From Tolypocladium sp. Sup5 PDA-1 (taxonomy: Eukaryota > Ascomycota > Sordariomycetes > Hypocreales > Ophiocordycipitaceae): 64,000 bases of DNA. Below are positions 33,851-46,351 of this stretch, piece by piece. The translations under genes were made by a program, and so were the position numbers. Location: NCBI GenBank assembly GCA_000750105.3, contig JPHH03000002.1:806001-870000 (forward strand). The letters are read 5' to 3'. The notes beneath the pieces were generated by a model. That model was not told the DNA's origin, ran no database searches, and was given only the letters and a program-made list of their open reading frames with translations. Each line of letters begins with the position of its first letter. Positions within the stretch are counted from its first letter, which is position 1.

Positions 33851-36800
33851 AAGAACGTGGTTTGACGGGCAAATATAAGGGCCTCCCCCGGGACAGGCAT
33901 ATTCCTGGGCTATCATCTTCTTCGAGAAGGGAGGGATGCTATAGAACCAGGGGGGCTTCCTGGGAGAGGGGGGCACATGTTGACCATAATTGGCTGTCCA
34001 GCCCTGACCGGCCGGCTGGGTGGTGATCGAAGGAACCTTGCTGCAGACATGGAGTCGGTGTGAAATACAGGGCCTATGACGGCACCCGCTCGAAGCCTCG
34101 GCGCCGTGATAGGCGCCGACCTTCTTGCCGTACAGCTTTCGTGTACGTGCCCACGCCTCCAGCCTCTTTGGAGTGGGCGGAAGGGAACGCTCTTTTGGCT
34201 TCCTGGCCGGTCCTGTGTGTGGTTGGGCCGCGGAAGGCGACGAAACGGGTTACTTGGCCGAGTCATGACCTCGCCGAGGAGAGGATGGGAATGCGCATTG
34301 GCGACGGAAGGAGTTTATAGTACTTGACGGGCAGGGTGCAATTGGAGGTTTCGGAAGCGGATAGGAGGCACACGGGGACGGGAACGGCCGAAAAATGACG
34401 AGGCGGCGGCAAACAAGCTCCTGCGTAGGTACGGATACGGAGTACTCCTACACTACGTATTACCGTTGGGTGTGAGATGGCTGGCTTTCCTTGTTATTGA
34501 TGCCCACACACACCACACAAACACCACACACACATACGTACGTATATCAAATGGCACCACATCCCATCTCTGGCACATGAGCTACTGCCTTTCCATGAGG
34601 ACAACTAAACAAGCGTAGGCTATCGCACTGAGCGAGCGGTGCCACGAATGCCCCAGCCTGGTGATTCCTTTCCGCTGGCGGTGGGGGCCTAGCACAAGTC
34701 AGGCGCCCAGGATCGTGAGATGGGACTGGCGGGTTTCCTGACCGGTCAATGCAGGATCTGACCGATGCATGACCAGCAGGCTCAGCAGCCGCCCAGCCCC
34801 TCGTCACCCCCACGTCATAGCTCGATGTCGCAAAGGGACCCCCAGGGCCCCAGCAAGTCAACGGCCCCGTTGCTTCCTGTATCCAGCAAATGGGGACCAG
34901 ACATGCCAGCCATTGCCCACACCACACAAGCGTTGGGGTCCTCCCGCAAGTCTTACCGACTTCTCTCCAGGCTTCCCGGATCCTCGGGTCACCGCGCATG
35001 ACCCGAAACAACAGTGCCTGGGCGGGAAATGGGTGGGGGAAAACACCAAACCAACCAACCTAGCGCTATCCAACTCAAAAAGAGTTCAACTGTAGTCCGT
35101 ACAGATAGGCGGGCGGCATATGGATGATGTGCCGGGCGGGTGCTCACAGCGGCTACACCGAATGCGTGCTCGTGCACAGAGACAACAAGCAGCAGGTGCT
35201 CGAGCCCTTTTTGGGGGGTTTGAGACTCGAGAGGCTGGCCCAACGTCTATCGTTGCGTTTCAACGTTGCGCTTGACTTCGCAACTCCCGTTTCCAGAAGC
35301 CCCGGCTCAGCCAGGCCAGTCTTCCAGGTTCCACCTTGCTTGTCCGCGGTGAGACAGCTCAACCGGTTGGGTGAAGTCCAGGAAGAACCAAGGACCCCTG
35401 TCTACTCCATAGTAATGGCGGTGGGGTTGGAAACGGCGCCATGGAACGTGGGAGCGAGTGGGCGCCACGGGACGGAGAACCGGGTACGTGGGTCCAGCTA
35501 AGTCAGTGGAGTATCCAGCCGTTCGGTTCATCCATGATCCATCCAGCACCGTCAGCTACTGCAACGAGTGGCCTAGGTTGCCCACCAGTTCGGCGGGCCT
35601 TGTCCCTGTCCCTCTTCAGGCCGACTAGGTGCTGGTGATGACTCGCAGAGGCGCAGTGTGGCGGGCAGCATCACCATAGGGAAGAGACGGTGTGGGAGCA
35701 CATACACGTTGCTGGCTGAATGCGCCTGCAAGATGAGGTGGGCTGTGCGTTTGCGGCACGGCTTGCTTGCTTGCTTGCTTGCTGTTCTATTGTTGTCAAT
35801 GTCAGTATGTCATCATCCTTGCAACTTGGGCACACTGGGCGGAGCGCAAAGGAAACGACACCACGATGCCTGCGCGACGCAACGGAAGGGAAGGGAAGAG
35901 AAAACAACTTAATGGTCAAAGCTCACGAGGCCAAGGAGACAACAAGCACCCACCTGCCTTGTTCAAAGTACATAGTACTCGTACTTGTACGAAGTCGGCC
36001 GCTTTCTTCGCCGGCTCGGCAGCAGGCAATACGCGGTGGAGGCCGACGGCGACTAGCATAATCGTCTCTTGGCACCGACGCCGCCGCTCTAACGACCCCC
36101 GGGGCCCCAGAGGACCGCCGTGGAGCTTCGTCAGGGCGTCAAGGGTTCAAGGCGGCGAAGTTTGGGCTGGATTGGATTCCAGGCTTCCCCAGATCTGATT
36201 GGGTGGCCGGCGTATTGGAACGCGCCGTCTTGGCCGAGAGACAAGGCGCAAACAATGAACGGAGCTGGTGTACGATCGGATCTGAGTCCATCTGTGAAGC
36301 CCCCACACAGAGCGCGCCAGGAAGCACCACCGAAGACCGCGCCTCCCGTGCGTACCAGCAACGTACTTCTGTGCTACCTGACGAGTACATGGCGACTACA
36401 TTGCTTGTACAACAACGACCACACGCGGCGCGGAACAAGAGCCGGATGTGAGAGAAAAGTCTGCGAGAGCGTCTTCCTGCTGGAAACTGTGTGCACGTGG
36501 TCTCGTCCGGGTGCGGCCCTAAAGCAGATGGACGGGGCGAGGAGGAGACAAGAGGGGAGAGATGAGAGAAGGACAGGGATCGGCGAGGAAACTAAATACT
36601 GCGAAGTATTCGTACCTAGGTACGGATGCATGGCCAGGAGGTGCGTCGCTGCGTCATTCGCAACGGCCGAGGCCCTGGGAGCGGCCAGGGCCAGAACCAC
36701 GCAGTGACAGATTAATTGGGCATAGCAGGTGGCGTGATAAGAAGAAGCAGAAGAAGCAGGAGAAGAAGTAGGAGAAGAAGCAGCGGAAGTACGAGTAGTC

Positions 36801-39033
36801 CGTAGAAGAAAGACGAAAGGACAGGGGTGGCCATTGTGTGTGCGTCCTCGAGTCCTCCTCTAGGTTCGGCCGTCTCAGGCTCTCTCATCCAGCAGCCATC
36901 CACGGAGCCAGCTCCGCGACACTTCGGGCAACCAGCCGCCGATCGCTGGCAATCCCCAGCGCTAATCATGCGTCGTCCCCAGGCTTGCATGTCAGGGACT
37001 GGCCTCCAATTCGCCGCTGCCGTTTTACGTATGTGCTCGTATTTTCGATGTTTCTTTGGTCTGGCATGTTGTTCTCTCTGACAAGACAAAGATCCCCCTC
37101 CCGGCGTGTTTCGGCGGTCAGGTGACGCTTCACTTCTCATCTCGTTTCCTCGTCGTCTCTCTTCCCTCTCCTCTCCTCTCTCCTCTCGTGCCGTGTCTCG
37201 TCCCGGTCGAAAAGTGTCTGTTCGTTCGTTTGGCTGTTGGCTACGACGGCGGCGGTAACCATCGTACGTTTGACGCCAGACGAGACCGGGGCTCCTGGGC
37301 GCCGAAGAGGCACGCGGCAGTTGAGCGGCGCACGTTGCTGTGTGATGGCGTGCGACTGTCACAGGTCCGCCAGCAAGCGTGACATGAATCGGCAGGGAAA
37401 TGAAGGCCGTTGACGACGAGGCGTAATCGAGGGGCAGGGTCATGGGGGCCGGGGGGGGGGGGGGAGGCTGGACGGCTTCACCGATGCGTTAGTCCGTACT
37501 CCGTACCAAAAGTACGAATAGTCCGTACTCACTCTCACTCGTACGAGGCCAGCTGAGGGCTTCTCCCTCGGCCGTTGCTGTGCAAGGTACCGGTAGCGAG
37601 ACAGCCATACAATCAGATCGCGACACGGGGCGCGCCCGCTGGTTACACAACAACGCTTGTTTGTCTCGGCAACGCACATCTGGCGGCTGCAGCCTCGGGC
37701 CGGCTTGAGTCTTGCCTTGTCTGGTTGATGGCGGACTTGCTCAAAAACCCGTCTTTTCTGCGCAGTTCCGTCGATGAATTGGGTCGCTGCCCTTGTCTGA
37801 ACTCTAGATGGCCCTGTCCCCGTACCTACAAACCCTATTAAAGTGATGGCGATACGAGACCCTGTCTGTCTGCCCGTTTGTCACCGTTAGCCTCTCGCCT
37901 TGCCTCCCCCTCCCCTCCCCCAACTGTGCCACTGTGGTCTCGTCTTGTTTTCTCATCAGTCTTGTTGTCTCGTCTATGGAGTAACCGCCAGCGCGTCGGT
38001 TGTCGCTCGGGGCGCTGGCACTACCAGACCAGACCACTTACACACGGGCAGCCAACGACGAGACTTTTAGCTGGGTACCACCTCGCCAGGGCCATACCAG
38101 GGCCAAGGCAGCTTAATTGTAGCCGCTCTTGTGAAACTCAGCACACGCACATAGACTCTTCCATTATCGATCTCTGTGGCCCTAGTCCGTAGTGTCTCCT
38201 CCCATCTCTGCTGCAGCTCCACTCCATCTCTTGTTCCCTGCGTGTGCCTTTTGGTGCCTTTTGGTGCCTTTTGGTGCCTTTGGTGCCTTCTGGCGCTCTC
38301 TCGCGCGCTCATTGTCTTCCCCGAGATCCCCACCACGTCGCAGGGGTGGGAAGAGACGCGAGAGGAGGATCCCCTTTCTCGGGATGAGACATCTCCTTGG
38401 CCTGACACGTCAATCTCCTCCCATGTTCCCTGTGCGGCGTCCACGCCCCGGTGCGGCCACGATGCTGGTGCTGCTGGCGTCGTTCCCGGCTGCCCGGGTC
38501 GTTGTCGCGCCACGGCAGCTTGCCTCATGGGGCCGACCCCCAGGCACTGGAAGCGTGCTCGTAATCTTTCTCCTTCTTGTTGCCCATCTCCGTGGGACAT
38601 GCCTTTCAAGCCGGCCTGGCCTTGCTCTGATGCGCGATGTCTGGGCTGGTCTCCCCGGCGCCCCTTCCGGGGCTGGCTGGCGGACAGACCAGACACTAGA
38701 GTCTCAAGTATAAAGCCCCAACGGCGCCCAACTCTATCCTCCCTTGGACTCGGGACTGCGATATTTTCTTTTCACAAGGCACGCCGAAGCAGTGGAATGC
38801 ATGTCTTGTCTGATTCACTGCCGCCGACGCCGTTGCCATTGACGCTGTTGCCATAAGTGAACGCTCAACCGCACCTGCCTCGGCAAGTATCCATCGTCAC
38901 CACCTCAACGTCACTTACACCGCGCGCCTCCATCCCCAACAGCCGTCGCCACCACCTCCACCTCCACCGCCACCGCCAACGACAACAACCGCAACAGCAA
39001 CAGCCACAGAGGCCATTGCGATATCCCATCGCC
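33851..39033. other. 5.2 kb gene-poor spacer
   Basis: No domain-bearing frame was seen. It contains TAGTCCGTA/TACTCCGTA-type words (34432-34445, 35092, 36796, 37490-37525, 38183), a GTACCTAGGTAC palindrome near 36611, a GAAGAAGCA-type repeat (36741-36783), a GCTT array (35761-35783), a G14 tract (37451-37464) and a decamer repeat (38245-38294). The last few hundred bases are C-rich and should form the oxidase promoter and leader. Confidence 0.55.
38245..38294. repeat. 10-bp tandem repeat TGCCTTTTGG
   Basis: Three perfect copies followed by two slightly changed ones (TGCCTTTGG and TGCCTTCTGG), about 740 bp upstream of the oxidase start. Confidence 0.9.
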
Positions 39034-40548
39034 ATGACTTCCTACCTCATCATCGGCGCCGGCAACTTTGGGGCCGCTACCGCCCTGACCCTTGCCAAAC
39101 GCGGCGACGCCAAGGTCACGCTCATCGACACCGCCGCCTACCCCAACCCCAGGGCCGCCTCGCATGATGTCAACAAGATCGTGCGCGACGACTACCCCGA
39201 TAAGCTGTATATGCGCATGCTGATCAGGGCCATGCCCAAATGGCGCAACGACGAGCTGTACAGCACCTTCTACCACGAGGTCGGCATGCTGCGGGCCGAC
39301 GCATCCAACTTCGGCGACGAGAGCATGGCCGCCTACAAGGCCATGGGCATCCCCAACGACTCCGAATACCTGCCCGTCGACGAGGCACGAAGGCGCTGGA
39401 ACGGAGCCTTTGCCACGGCCAACTTTGACGGCCTCGACAAGATCCTCTACAACCCCACAGTGGGGTATGCGGAGGCGGACAAGGCGCTCGGGGCCGTGGT
39501 GCAGGCCGCCGTGGACCAGGGTGTCGAGTACGTCGTGGGCGTCATGAAGAAGCTCAACTTCGGCGCCGGCGGGCAATGTACGGGCATCACGCTGGAGACG
39601 GGAGAGGTGCTGCGGGCGGACAAGATCCTACTGGCGACGGGCGCGCGCACCGCGGCCCTCGTGGCCCAGAGCGCTCCCGAGAACAAGCAACTGCATGTCG
39701 GCGACCGCGTCGTCGCGACGGGCGCCATCAGCTTCTACGCGAAGCTCTTTGGGGAGCAGAAGGAAAAGTTCGCGCCAATCCCGGTGCTGAAGAACTGCCT
39801 GCCGCAGGTCAAAGGTACGTTTGCGTCGGGTCGCAGCATGCTGGCCATGCTGCCCCTCGCCCCGAGAGTAGCGGTGGGGGATAAGCTTACTGACCGGTCA
39901 TGGCAACTGTAGGCGAGGGCATGTCGATACTCAAGGACGGCACCATCAAGTTCAACTGCGACATGTGCTTCACCAACTACGTCACATGCCCGGCGACCGG
40001 TGAGCGCATGTCCGTAGCCCCGGATGAGAACGTCTTCAACGTGTGGACGGGCCCCAAGTTCATCAACTTCTTCCAGCAGCGGGCACGCAAGACTATCGAC
40101 GGGCTCTACGGCAAGGAGGTGGAGGACATTCCCATCGACGCCTATCGGATGTGCTGGTGAGTCGCCAGCCCCAGGGGGAGCTCTCACCGAGAGCCCCAAG
40201 TTCCCCAACGCATCTGCTCAATCCCTGCCCAACGAGCACCAACAGCCAATCGAGGGGGTTCGCTTGCTGACATTTTGGGCGCAACCTCATAGGGACGCAT
40301 CGACTCCGACACACGATTTCCTCATCACGCCGCACCCGCACTGCCAAGGCCTCTACGTGGCCACGGGTGGCTCGTTCCACGGCTGGAAGTTCCTGCCCGT
40401 GATTGGTGACTACGTTGCCGACATGATGCAGGGCAGCCTAGATGCAGACTACGTTGATCGTTGGGCATGGGACAAGAAAGGCGGTGATGGTCATTCTGCC
40501 AATCCGACGTACCAGGTGGTCGGAGACCTGCAGGACTGGATCTCGTGA
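39034..40548 (+). CDS. FAD-dependent amine/amino-acid oxidase of sarcosine/fructosyl-amine oxidase type
   Basis: Flavoprotein oxidase of the MSOX/amadoriase family, oxidising a secondary amine and releasing hydrogen peroxide. Three exons, 39034-39814, 39913-40156 and 40293-40548, encode 426 residues. Introns start GTACGT and GTGAGT. The ATG at 39034 places the dinucleotide-binding motif YLIIGAGNFGAATALTLA at the extreme N-terminus. Conserved pieces are ASHDVNKIVRDDYPD, the second FAD contact ILLATGARTAALV, and C-terminal HCQGLYVATGGSFHGWKFLPVIGDYV. The likely site of covalent flavin attachment is the Cys of YRMCWDASTPTHDFLI, matching CW-D in amadoriases; intron 2 interrupts the Trp codon just after it. 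The substrate (fructosyl amino acid, sarcosine or pipecolate) cannot be fixed from sequence. No C-terminal peroxisomal SKL-type signal is seen (it ends DWIS). Confidence 0.88.
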
Positions 40549-43135
40549 CCGAAATTTTCTCTGGTTCGATGGCATCACCCCCCCCCCAAACCGAAGGCGC
40601 CAACAGATACGGAGCTGCGACGATTGACGACCAAGAAGGAAAGGGACGAGACAAGAGAAGAAAAAAAGACTTGGGAAGAAGGGATTGGGACTGTGCAAAC
40701 AGGTACAGGAGTTCTGCGCCGGCTTCCTCTTTTGCTTCCTGTTACGGCATTTACACCACGGAGTTTTACCGCGTCTTCTTGATTTGATGTTATTTCGGTG
40801 GGTAATCCTTCAGAATTCCTCATTTCACGTTTGTTGGAAATTTTTATGGAGTTTACGAGCAAGAGCCTTGGATGGGCGGTGCAATACGAATAGAGTCTTG
40901 GAACATGGGGAACTGAGACAGGCGATGGGAGATTGGATGAGCGGTGGACCGGACGCGAGCTTCCAAAGGCAGGGATGCCGGAGCTGCGTGCATATGTCGA
41001 AACGGTTTTCGTTAATCGAGCAATGTTTCCCAATGCATGACGATATGTTGTTTCATCTCTTCGGGGCTCCTTGCGCATTCTTGAGGCTGCCCGCGCGGCA
41101 ACAAGACTGGTCAATTGTGAAAAGTGATGGCAGCCAGAGCCTGGGCAGTCGACGGGTATATACTCGTACATGTACTATTGTGTGCTGCACAGAGTCGGTG
41201 AGGCGGCCAATGGGACGCCCAATCTGGACACCTGGTTACATCGTCCTGGATCTCCAGATCCAAGCTGCCAAGGTGAGATTTGGAGGTTTGGCGGTCAACG
41301 AAGCAGCAGCAGCAGCAGCAGCAACGTCCCCACGGGTCGGTTTCGCCGGGACGCTGTACGACTCTGTCGATGGTTTGCATACGGATGCCGGGACGGAAAC
41401 CGGCCGGCGAGCAGATGCGAGCGAGCTGCAAGCGCAAGCCCCCGGGGCTGCGATGAGGCGTCGCTTCGTTCTGGCGGTCAAGGAAGGATGGAGAAGCAGC
41501 GGCGGGTTGTGTGACTCCGTCCTTTGGCTGCTGCATGCGCACGAGTACTTGTACAGTAGTACTTCGTGCATGCCCTGTGCGACCTGGACGTGCGTCTCGA
41601 GGCCTGCGATGAAGGCAACGCGCCGAGGGCCGACAAGGCTACGCGCCTCGTTGCTCCTGTTCCTTGTTCGGGATATACTCCGTACGAGTAGTGCTAGTGA
41701 CGCACGGCAAAGTACGTACCTGGTTTGGCGGTGCTCTCCGTCCCCTGTCGATGTGCAAGTCCAGAACGTCTTGGGCTATCTGGCCATCGTGGGCCGCGAG
41801 AGGAGGTGAAGACGGGAGGGCGATCGGTCGAGGCCTCCTCGTCTCTTGCTACTCTCTCAACCACGACGACGCGTTTTCTGGTCCACTGCCCCAGGTTGCA
41901 TGTACTGTACAGGGTACGTGCAATATCGAAATGCACTTGTACGGGCTCGTACTAGTTGTCCCTCATCGTCCCTCATCGTCCCCGGATTGTCGTCGTTCCG
42001 CGGGCCGGCTCGCGTCCCGGCGCCCGTTCCCTCCCGCCCTTCCGCTGCCGATGCCCGAGAGCGTTGGAGGGTCCCGCGGCCGTGAATCGTCTCCGTCGGT
42101 TGCCCTGCATGGTGAGCCCGTTATAGCTAGCAGACGCGGAGACATGCCTTCGTAGGCACTTTGCTGTATGACGAGCAAGGCCATCTCCTCCCGCATCAGC
42201 GTTGACTCTGTCTTCGCCGTCAGGAGCACGCACCGCCCGTAACCGTCTAACCGTCCGTCCACCCGTCCGTCCACCCGTCCGCACCTGCACCCTGCCGATT
42301 CCTTTCCCAGCAGCAAATGCCAGCTCAGTATTAATCAAGCCACCAAGAGGCCCTTGTTTTTCTCATGTTTCCCCCTTTTTTTTTTTGGCCCATCAGGAGC
42401 TGGCCGCCCGGTGGTTTTGCTTCTTCCCACAACCAAAGGCCGGGACCGACTCGACTCGACAGACGCGGGACCTGAGAAGGGATACGGTACGAGTAGTCCG
42501 TAGTCCGTACGTCGTAGTCCGTAGAAACAATGCATATGACAAGGCGGAAAAAGCAAGCAGTGCGTAGTCCGTACTGAATCACTCATGGATTGGGAAAGCC
42601 TTGCGGCCCCCACCTGCAGCTGCGAGATTGCGCACGCCGCACATCACTGCCCGCTTGCGTCGTCGCGCCGCTCACCGCTTCGACGCCCCCTTCAGTGGCC
42701 GCTCGTTGTACGTATCAAGCATGGATATGCGAGGTTTCGCGAGGCCTGGGCCCTGTCCAGGGCGCGGCTAGAGTTTCATTGCAGGCGCTGGTGGCGGCGC
42801 CGAGTTGTGAGTCTCTCGCGGTGGATGAACGTAGTAGCAAAGCTTGATATTGAAATGCTGGCGCAGTTGATGCTTACCCGGACTGGCGTTCGTGGGGGCA
42901 ACCCCGGTGAGGGCTGGCGAGACGTGCGGCTGAGGTAGGTTTACTATATCTCGTATGGTTGTGTCACGACGATGCAAGGACAGGTGATTCTCAGGGGAGA
43001 AGTGCAAGTTGTGTAAGTCGTATGTATTCCATCAGCCAAACGCTTCAACAGGCAGTCTATCGTCAACGAGTTCGTATAGGACAGCAAGAAACATGCACAA
43101 AACGGCCTCGAAATCATGGCCTAAACAACAGCATC
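40549..43135. other. 2.6 kb convergent spacer
   Basis: Between the oxidase and sulfite-reductase stop codons. A 374-codon frame (40685-41809, plus) runs through it but begins at TTG, has no domain and contains the spacer words GTACTTCGT and ACTCCGTACGAGT. A cluster of TAGTCCGTA words lies at 42490-42530 and 42563. Confidence 0.5.
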
Positions 43136-46100
43136 TTAGTAGACCTCTAGGACGTAGCGCCCCTCCTCCTTGAGCTTCTCAATCTCCTTCGTGGGATCCA
43201 GCTTCTTGCCGCTGGCCTTTGCCTCGGCGGCGATGGCCTCCTGCAGAACCTTGGTCACGTCCGGGACGGGCCACGTCGGGCCGCACAGGTAGAAGCTGCC
43301 CTCCTCCCTGACGTAGGCCTTTACGATGTCGTCGAGCGTCTGCCGCATCCTGTCCTGGATGTAAATCTTCTGCGGCTGGTCGCGCGAGAAGGCGCTGCCG
43401 ATGAGCGTCACCACGCCCGCCGCCAGGTACGCCTCCCACTCCTCGCCGTAGAGGTACTCCTCGCGCTGGTGCCGCGAGCCCAGGTACAGCAGGATGGCGC
43501 CAATCTCCTTGCCCTGCGCCTTTTGCATCGCCCGGTACTGCACGAAGGCGCGGAACGGCGCCAGGCCGGTACCTAGGCCTGCCATGATGAGCGGGGCCGT
43601 GTCCTTGGCCGGGAGCTTCATCACCGACGGCTTGACCGAGGCCGTGACGGCGGCGCCGGGTTGGAGGCGGCTGAGGTAGCGGGTCGCGTGGCCGTAGCGG
43701 GTGCGGCCCTTGGAGTCGACCCAGTCGACGACGACGATCATGAGGGCGACCGAGTTGGGCGTCACGGCCTGCGCCGAGGCGATCGAGTACTCTCGTCGCT
43801 TCAGCGGACTGACGATCTTGATCAGGTCGTGGAAGCTGGGGCGAGCAGACTGGAACTCCTCCAGGATGTCGACGTAGGTGGCCGTGTCGACCTCGGTTCG
43901 CTTCTTGAAGTCCTCGGCGCCGGCGGAGCTACCCAGAGCCTCCAGCTTCTTCTTCTCGGTCTCGTCGGTGGCAAACTCGGCCAGACTCTCGTAGAATCGC
44001 TTGGGCGGCTTGCCCAGGATGTCAACGTTCTGCAGCAGAGCCTGGTGTACGGTGCGGACCTCCAGGGCGCCGGGATCCTCGCGGGCAGGGACCTGGACCA
44101 GCTCGGCAGGGTTGAGGCCGTACGACTTGATGAAGGCGTTGACCTCCTCCTCGTCGTTCTCGGCATGGATGCCCAGCGCCTCGCCGATCTTGTAGGTCAG
44201 GCCGGAGTCACCGAGGTCGAACTCGATGTGGAAGATGTGACGGTCGTAGTCGGAGGGCGTCAGTCGGCGGTTCTCCTTGACGCGGATGGTGGCCGTGTTA
44301 ACAGGCAAGTCAGGTCGCAGACCAGTGCGAGTCTCATAGGCCTCCTTGAACACGAGGGCCTTGGCAGCAGCCTGCCAGTCAGAGAGCTCCAATGCCTCCT
44401 CGGGCTCCTCCTTCTGGAAGGACACGAAGCTGTTGGCCTGGACAGACGTGGGCAGCTCGGTCTCGATGTAGTCAGCTCCAACTTCGGCCCAAGTGGCCGG
44501 GACCTCGAGCTTGCTCAAGCACTGGCCAATGGCATCAACGCACTCCTCCAGCGTCGGCGCGTGGCCTTCGACAAGAACCAGCTTGCTGATGTCTTCAGGA
44601 GAGAGCTCTGGCTGGGAGACCTTCAAGAACGACAGCTCGAGCAGAAGCTTGGTCGACTGCGCATCCTTCTCGAACGCCGGGGAGTAGGAAATGTCCAAGA
44701 CAAACAGGTCGACTGCCTTCTCCTGGACCGCCATACGGAAAGCGGCGGGAAGTCGCTTCTCAATATCCTCCTGCTTGAAGTTGGCCAGCTTCAGAATAAT
44801 CTTGCCGCCGTCACTTACGCTCTTCGCAACGTCAACCACCTTCAGCAGCCTCTCGTCGCCGATGACAACCACGTCGGCCTTGTTCACGTCATAAGGCGCC
44901 TCGAGAGCCTTCTTTGATGCTCGCACGTCCGTTCGGACGACACCTCCCTGTGTGAGGTTGTCGTGCGTCGTGTGAACGTAGACGTTGGTGGTAGACTCCT
45001 TGGACAGAACGCTGCCAAGGACGGCGGGAGAGTTGACGGCAGCAGAGTCATCCACGTCCCAGAATGTGTACTGCTGGGCGTTGATGAGAGAGGGCAGCTC
45101 CTTGGCCTCGTCCTCGTTGCCAAAGATCTTGTGCAGAGTGTCGACCAGTCCCTGAGGGGTCAGAGTCTGACACGGAGTGTACTTGATGTCGAGAACCTCG
45201 GGCTCCTCTTCGAACATGCCGGAGAAGGTGACGGCAGTCAGGACATCACCGTACAGAGCGGACTGGGTAGCCTCATCTTCGACGGCAACCTCATCGCGGA
45301 CCTGGCCGAGGACGGCAATGGTGCGAGTCGAGGCGGGGATGGCCTTGAGGAACGCCTCCTCGATGAAAGGGCGGTACACTCGCACGTTGATGACACCAAC
45401 CTTGGCACCATCGCTGGCGATCTTGGTGAGGGTCTGCTTTGCCACCTGGGTCTCAACGCTGCCAAAAGCAACCAAGACAACGTCAGGGGTCTCGTGTCCG
45501 TGGTACTCGAACGGCTCATAGATGGTACCAAGCTCATCGTTGAACAACTTCAGAAGCTCGACGACCTTGCCAGCAGTATCCAGTCGCTGGTTCAGCTTGC
45601 CAGCCTCCGCCGTGAGCTTGCTGTACAAGTCGGCAACGCCAGACTCACTCAGGGCATCGACAACCCGCAGGGTCTCCCTGGCCACGCGGATGCCGTCATA
45701 GATGTGGAGAGTGGGGATCAAGGTGGCCAGCAGAGTCGAGAACAAGGACATGTGCTGAGCCTCATAGGTCGAAGAGCTGGCAACCAAGCCCAGGCCGAGA
45801 TCTTCGGCCAATCTCAGGGCAGAGTCATAGTTGGGGACGAGGCCGTTGCTGGCCGTGTAGTCTGCGGCAGCGACGTGGGCGACGAACGGGCTGGAGAGCC
45901 CGTAGAGGAGAGAGAGCTGGTCCAGGGTTCCGCGCAGTTGTTGCAGACTGCCCGAAGGAGCAAGCAGAGTCTGAGGGATATGTCGCTTGGAGACGTCAAA
46001 GTCGGGGGAGAAGATGTATCCCAGTGCCAGGGCACCAGCGCCAGTTCGGGTCTGGAGTGGCAAGACTGTGGGGGTATAGCCGTGGACGTTCTTGTCCTCC

Positions 46101-46351
46101 TTGGCTGCCCATTGCTTCGCAGCGATGTCCAGGTCGAAGGTCTCGGGGGAGTAGGAATAGATCTTGTCAGAGAGCTTGTAGGCGATCTGCTGGACGAGGA
46201 GTTGCGCGGTCACGTAGGTAGGGCCCGAGATCGAAGCCAGGGGAACGGATTGACCGAAAGGCAGACTCGAAGACAAGACCTCGAACTCGCAGGACTTTGT
46301 CTTGGGGCCGGCAGCGGCGCCGCCGCTCGATTCTTGAGTCTGGTGAGGCAT
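43136..46351 (-). CDS. met10: Sulfite reductase [NADPH] flavoprotein (alpha) subunit
   Basis: Passes electrons from NADPH to the sirohaem subunit, which reduces sulfite to sulfide in assimilation. A single exon gives 1071 residues, close to yeast MET10. The N-terminal half is the pyruvate-ferredoxin-oxidoreductase-like region found in fungal MET10 (e.g. GPTYVTAQLLVQQIAYKL, then GYTPTVLPLQTRTGAGALALGY, and VLVAFGSVETQVAKQTL). The C-terminal third is a ferredoxin-NADP reductase-like module: the FAD contact RREYSIASAQ at about residue 853, NADP-binding MAGLGTGLAPFRAF, and YLCGPTWPVPDVTKVLQEA. It ends GRYVLEVY. As known for yeast MET10, no clear FMN flavodoxin domain is present; that domain sits in the partner MET5. 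The upstream spacer has a CACGTGA word at 47009-47015, of the type bound by CBF1 in yeast, but this is weak evidence. Confidence 0.95.
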   Translation of the reverse strand: MPHQTQESSGGAAAGPKTKSCEFEVLSSSLPFGQSVPLASISGPTYVTAQLLVQQIAYKLSDKIYSYSPETFDLDIAAKQWAAKEDKNVHGYTPTVLPLQTRTGAGALALGYIFSPDFDVSKRHIPQTLLAPSGSLQQLRGTLDQLSLLYGLSSPFVAHVAAADYTASNGLVPNYDSALRLAEDLGLGLVASSSTYEAQHMSLFSTLLATLIPTLHIYDGIRVARETLRVVDALSESGVADLYSKLTAEAGKLNQRLDTAGKVVELLKLFNDELGTIYEPFEYHGHETPDVVLVAFGSVETQVAKQTLTKIASDGAKVGVINVRVYRPFIEEAFLKAIPASTRTIAVLGQVRDEVAVEDEATQSALYGDVLTAVTFSGMFEEEPEVLDIKYTPCQTLTPQGLVDTLHKIFGNEDEAKELPSLINAQQYTFWDVDDSAAVNSPAVLGSVLSKESTTNVYVHTTHDNLTQGGVVRTDVRASKKALEAPYDVNKADVVVIGDERLLKVVDVAKSVSDGGKIILKLANFKQEDIEKRLPAAFRMAVQEKAVDLFVLDISYSPAFEKDAQSTKLLLELSFLKVSQPELSPEDISKLVLVEGHAPTLEECVDAIGQCLSKLEVPATWAEVGADYIETELPTSVQANSFVSFQKEEPEEALELSDWQAAAKALVFKEAYETRTGLRPDLPVNTATIRVKENRRLTPSDYDRHIFHIEFDLGDSGLTYKIGEALGIHAENDEEEVNAFIKSYGLNPAELVQVPAREDPGALEVRTVHQALLQNVDILGKPPKRFYESLAEFATDETEKKKLEALGSSAGAEDFKKRTEVDTATYVDILEEFQSARPSFHDLIKIVSPLKRREYSIASAQAVTPNSVALMIVVVDWVDSKGRTRYGHATRYLSRLQPGAAVTASVKPSVMKLPAKDTAPLIMAGLGTGLAPFRAFVQYRAMQKAQGKEIGAILLYLGSRHQREEYLYGEEWEAYLAAGVVTLIGSAFSRDQPQKIYIQDRMRQTLDDIVKAYVREEGSFYLCGPTWPVPDVTKVLQEAIAAEAKASGKKLDPTKEIEKLKEEGRYVLEVY

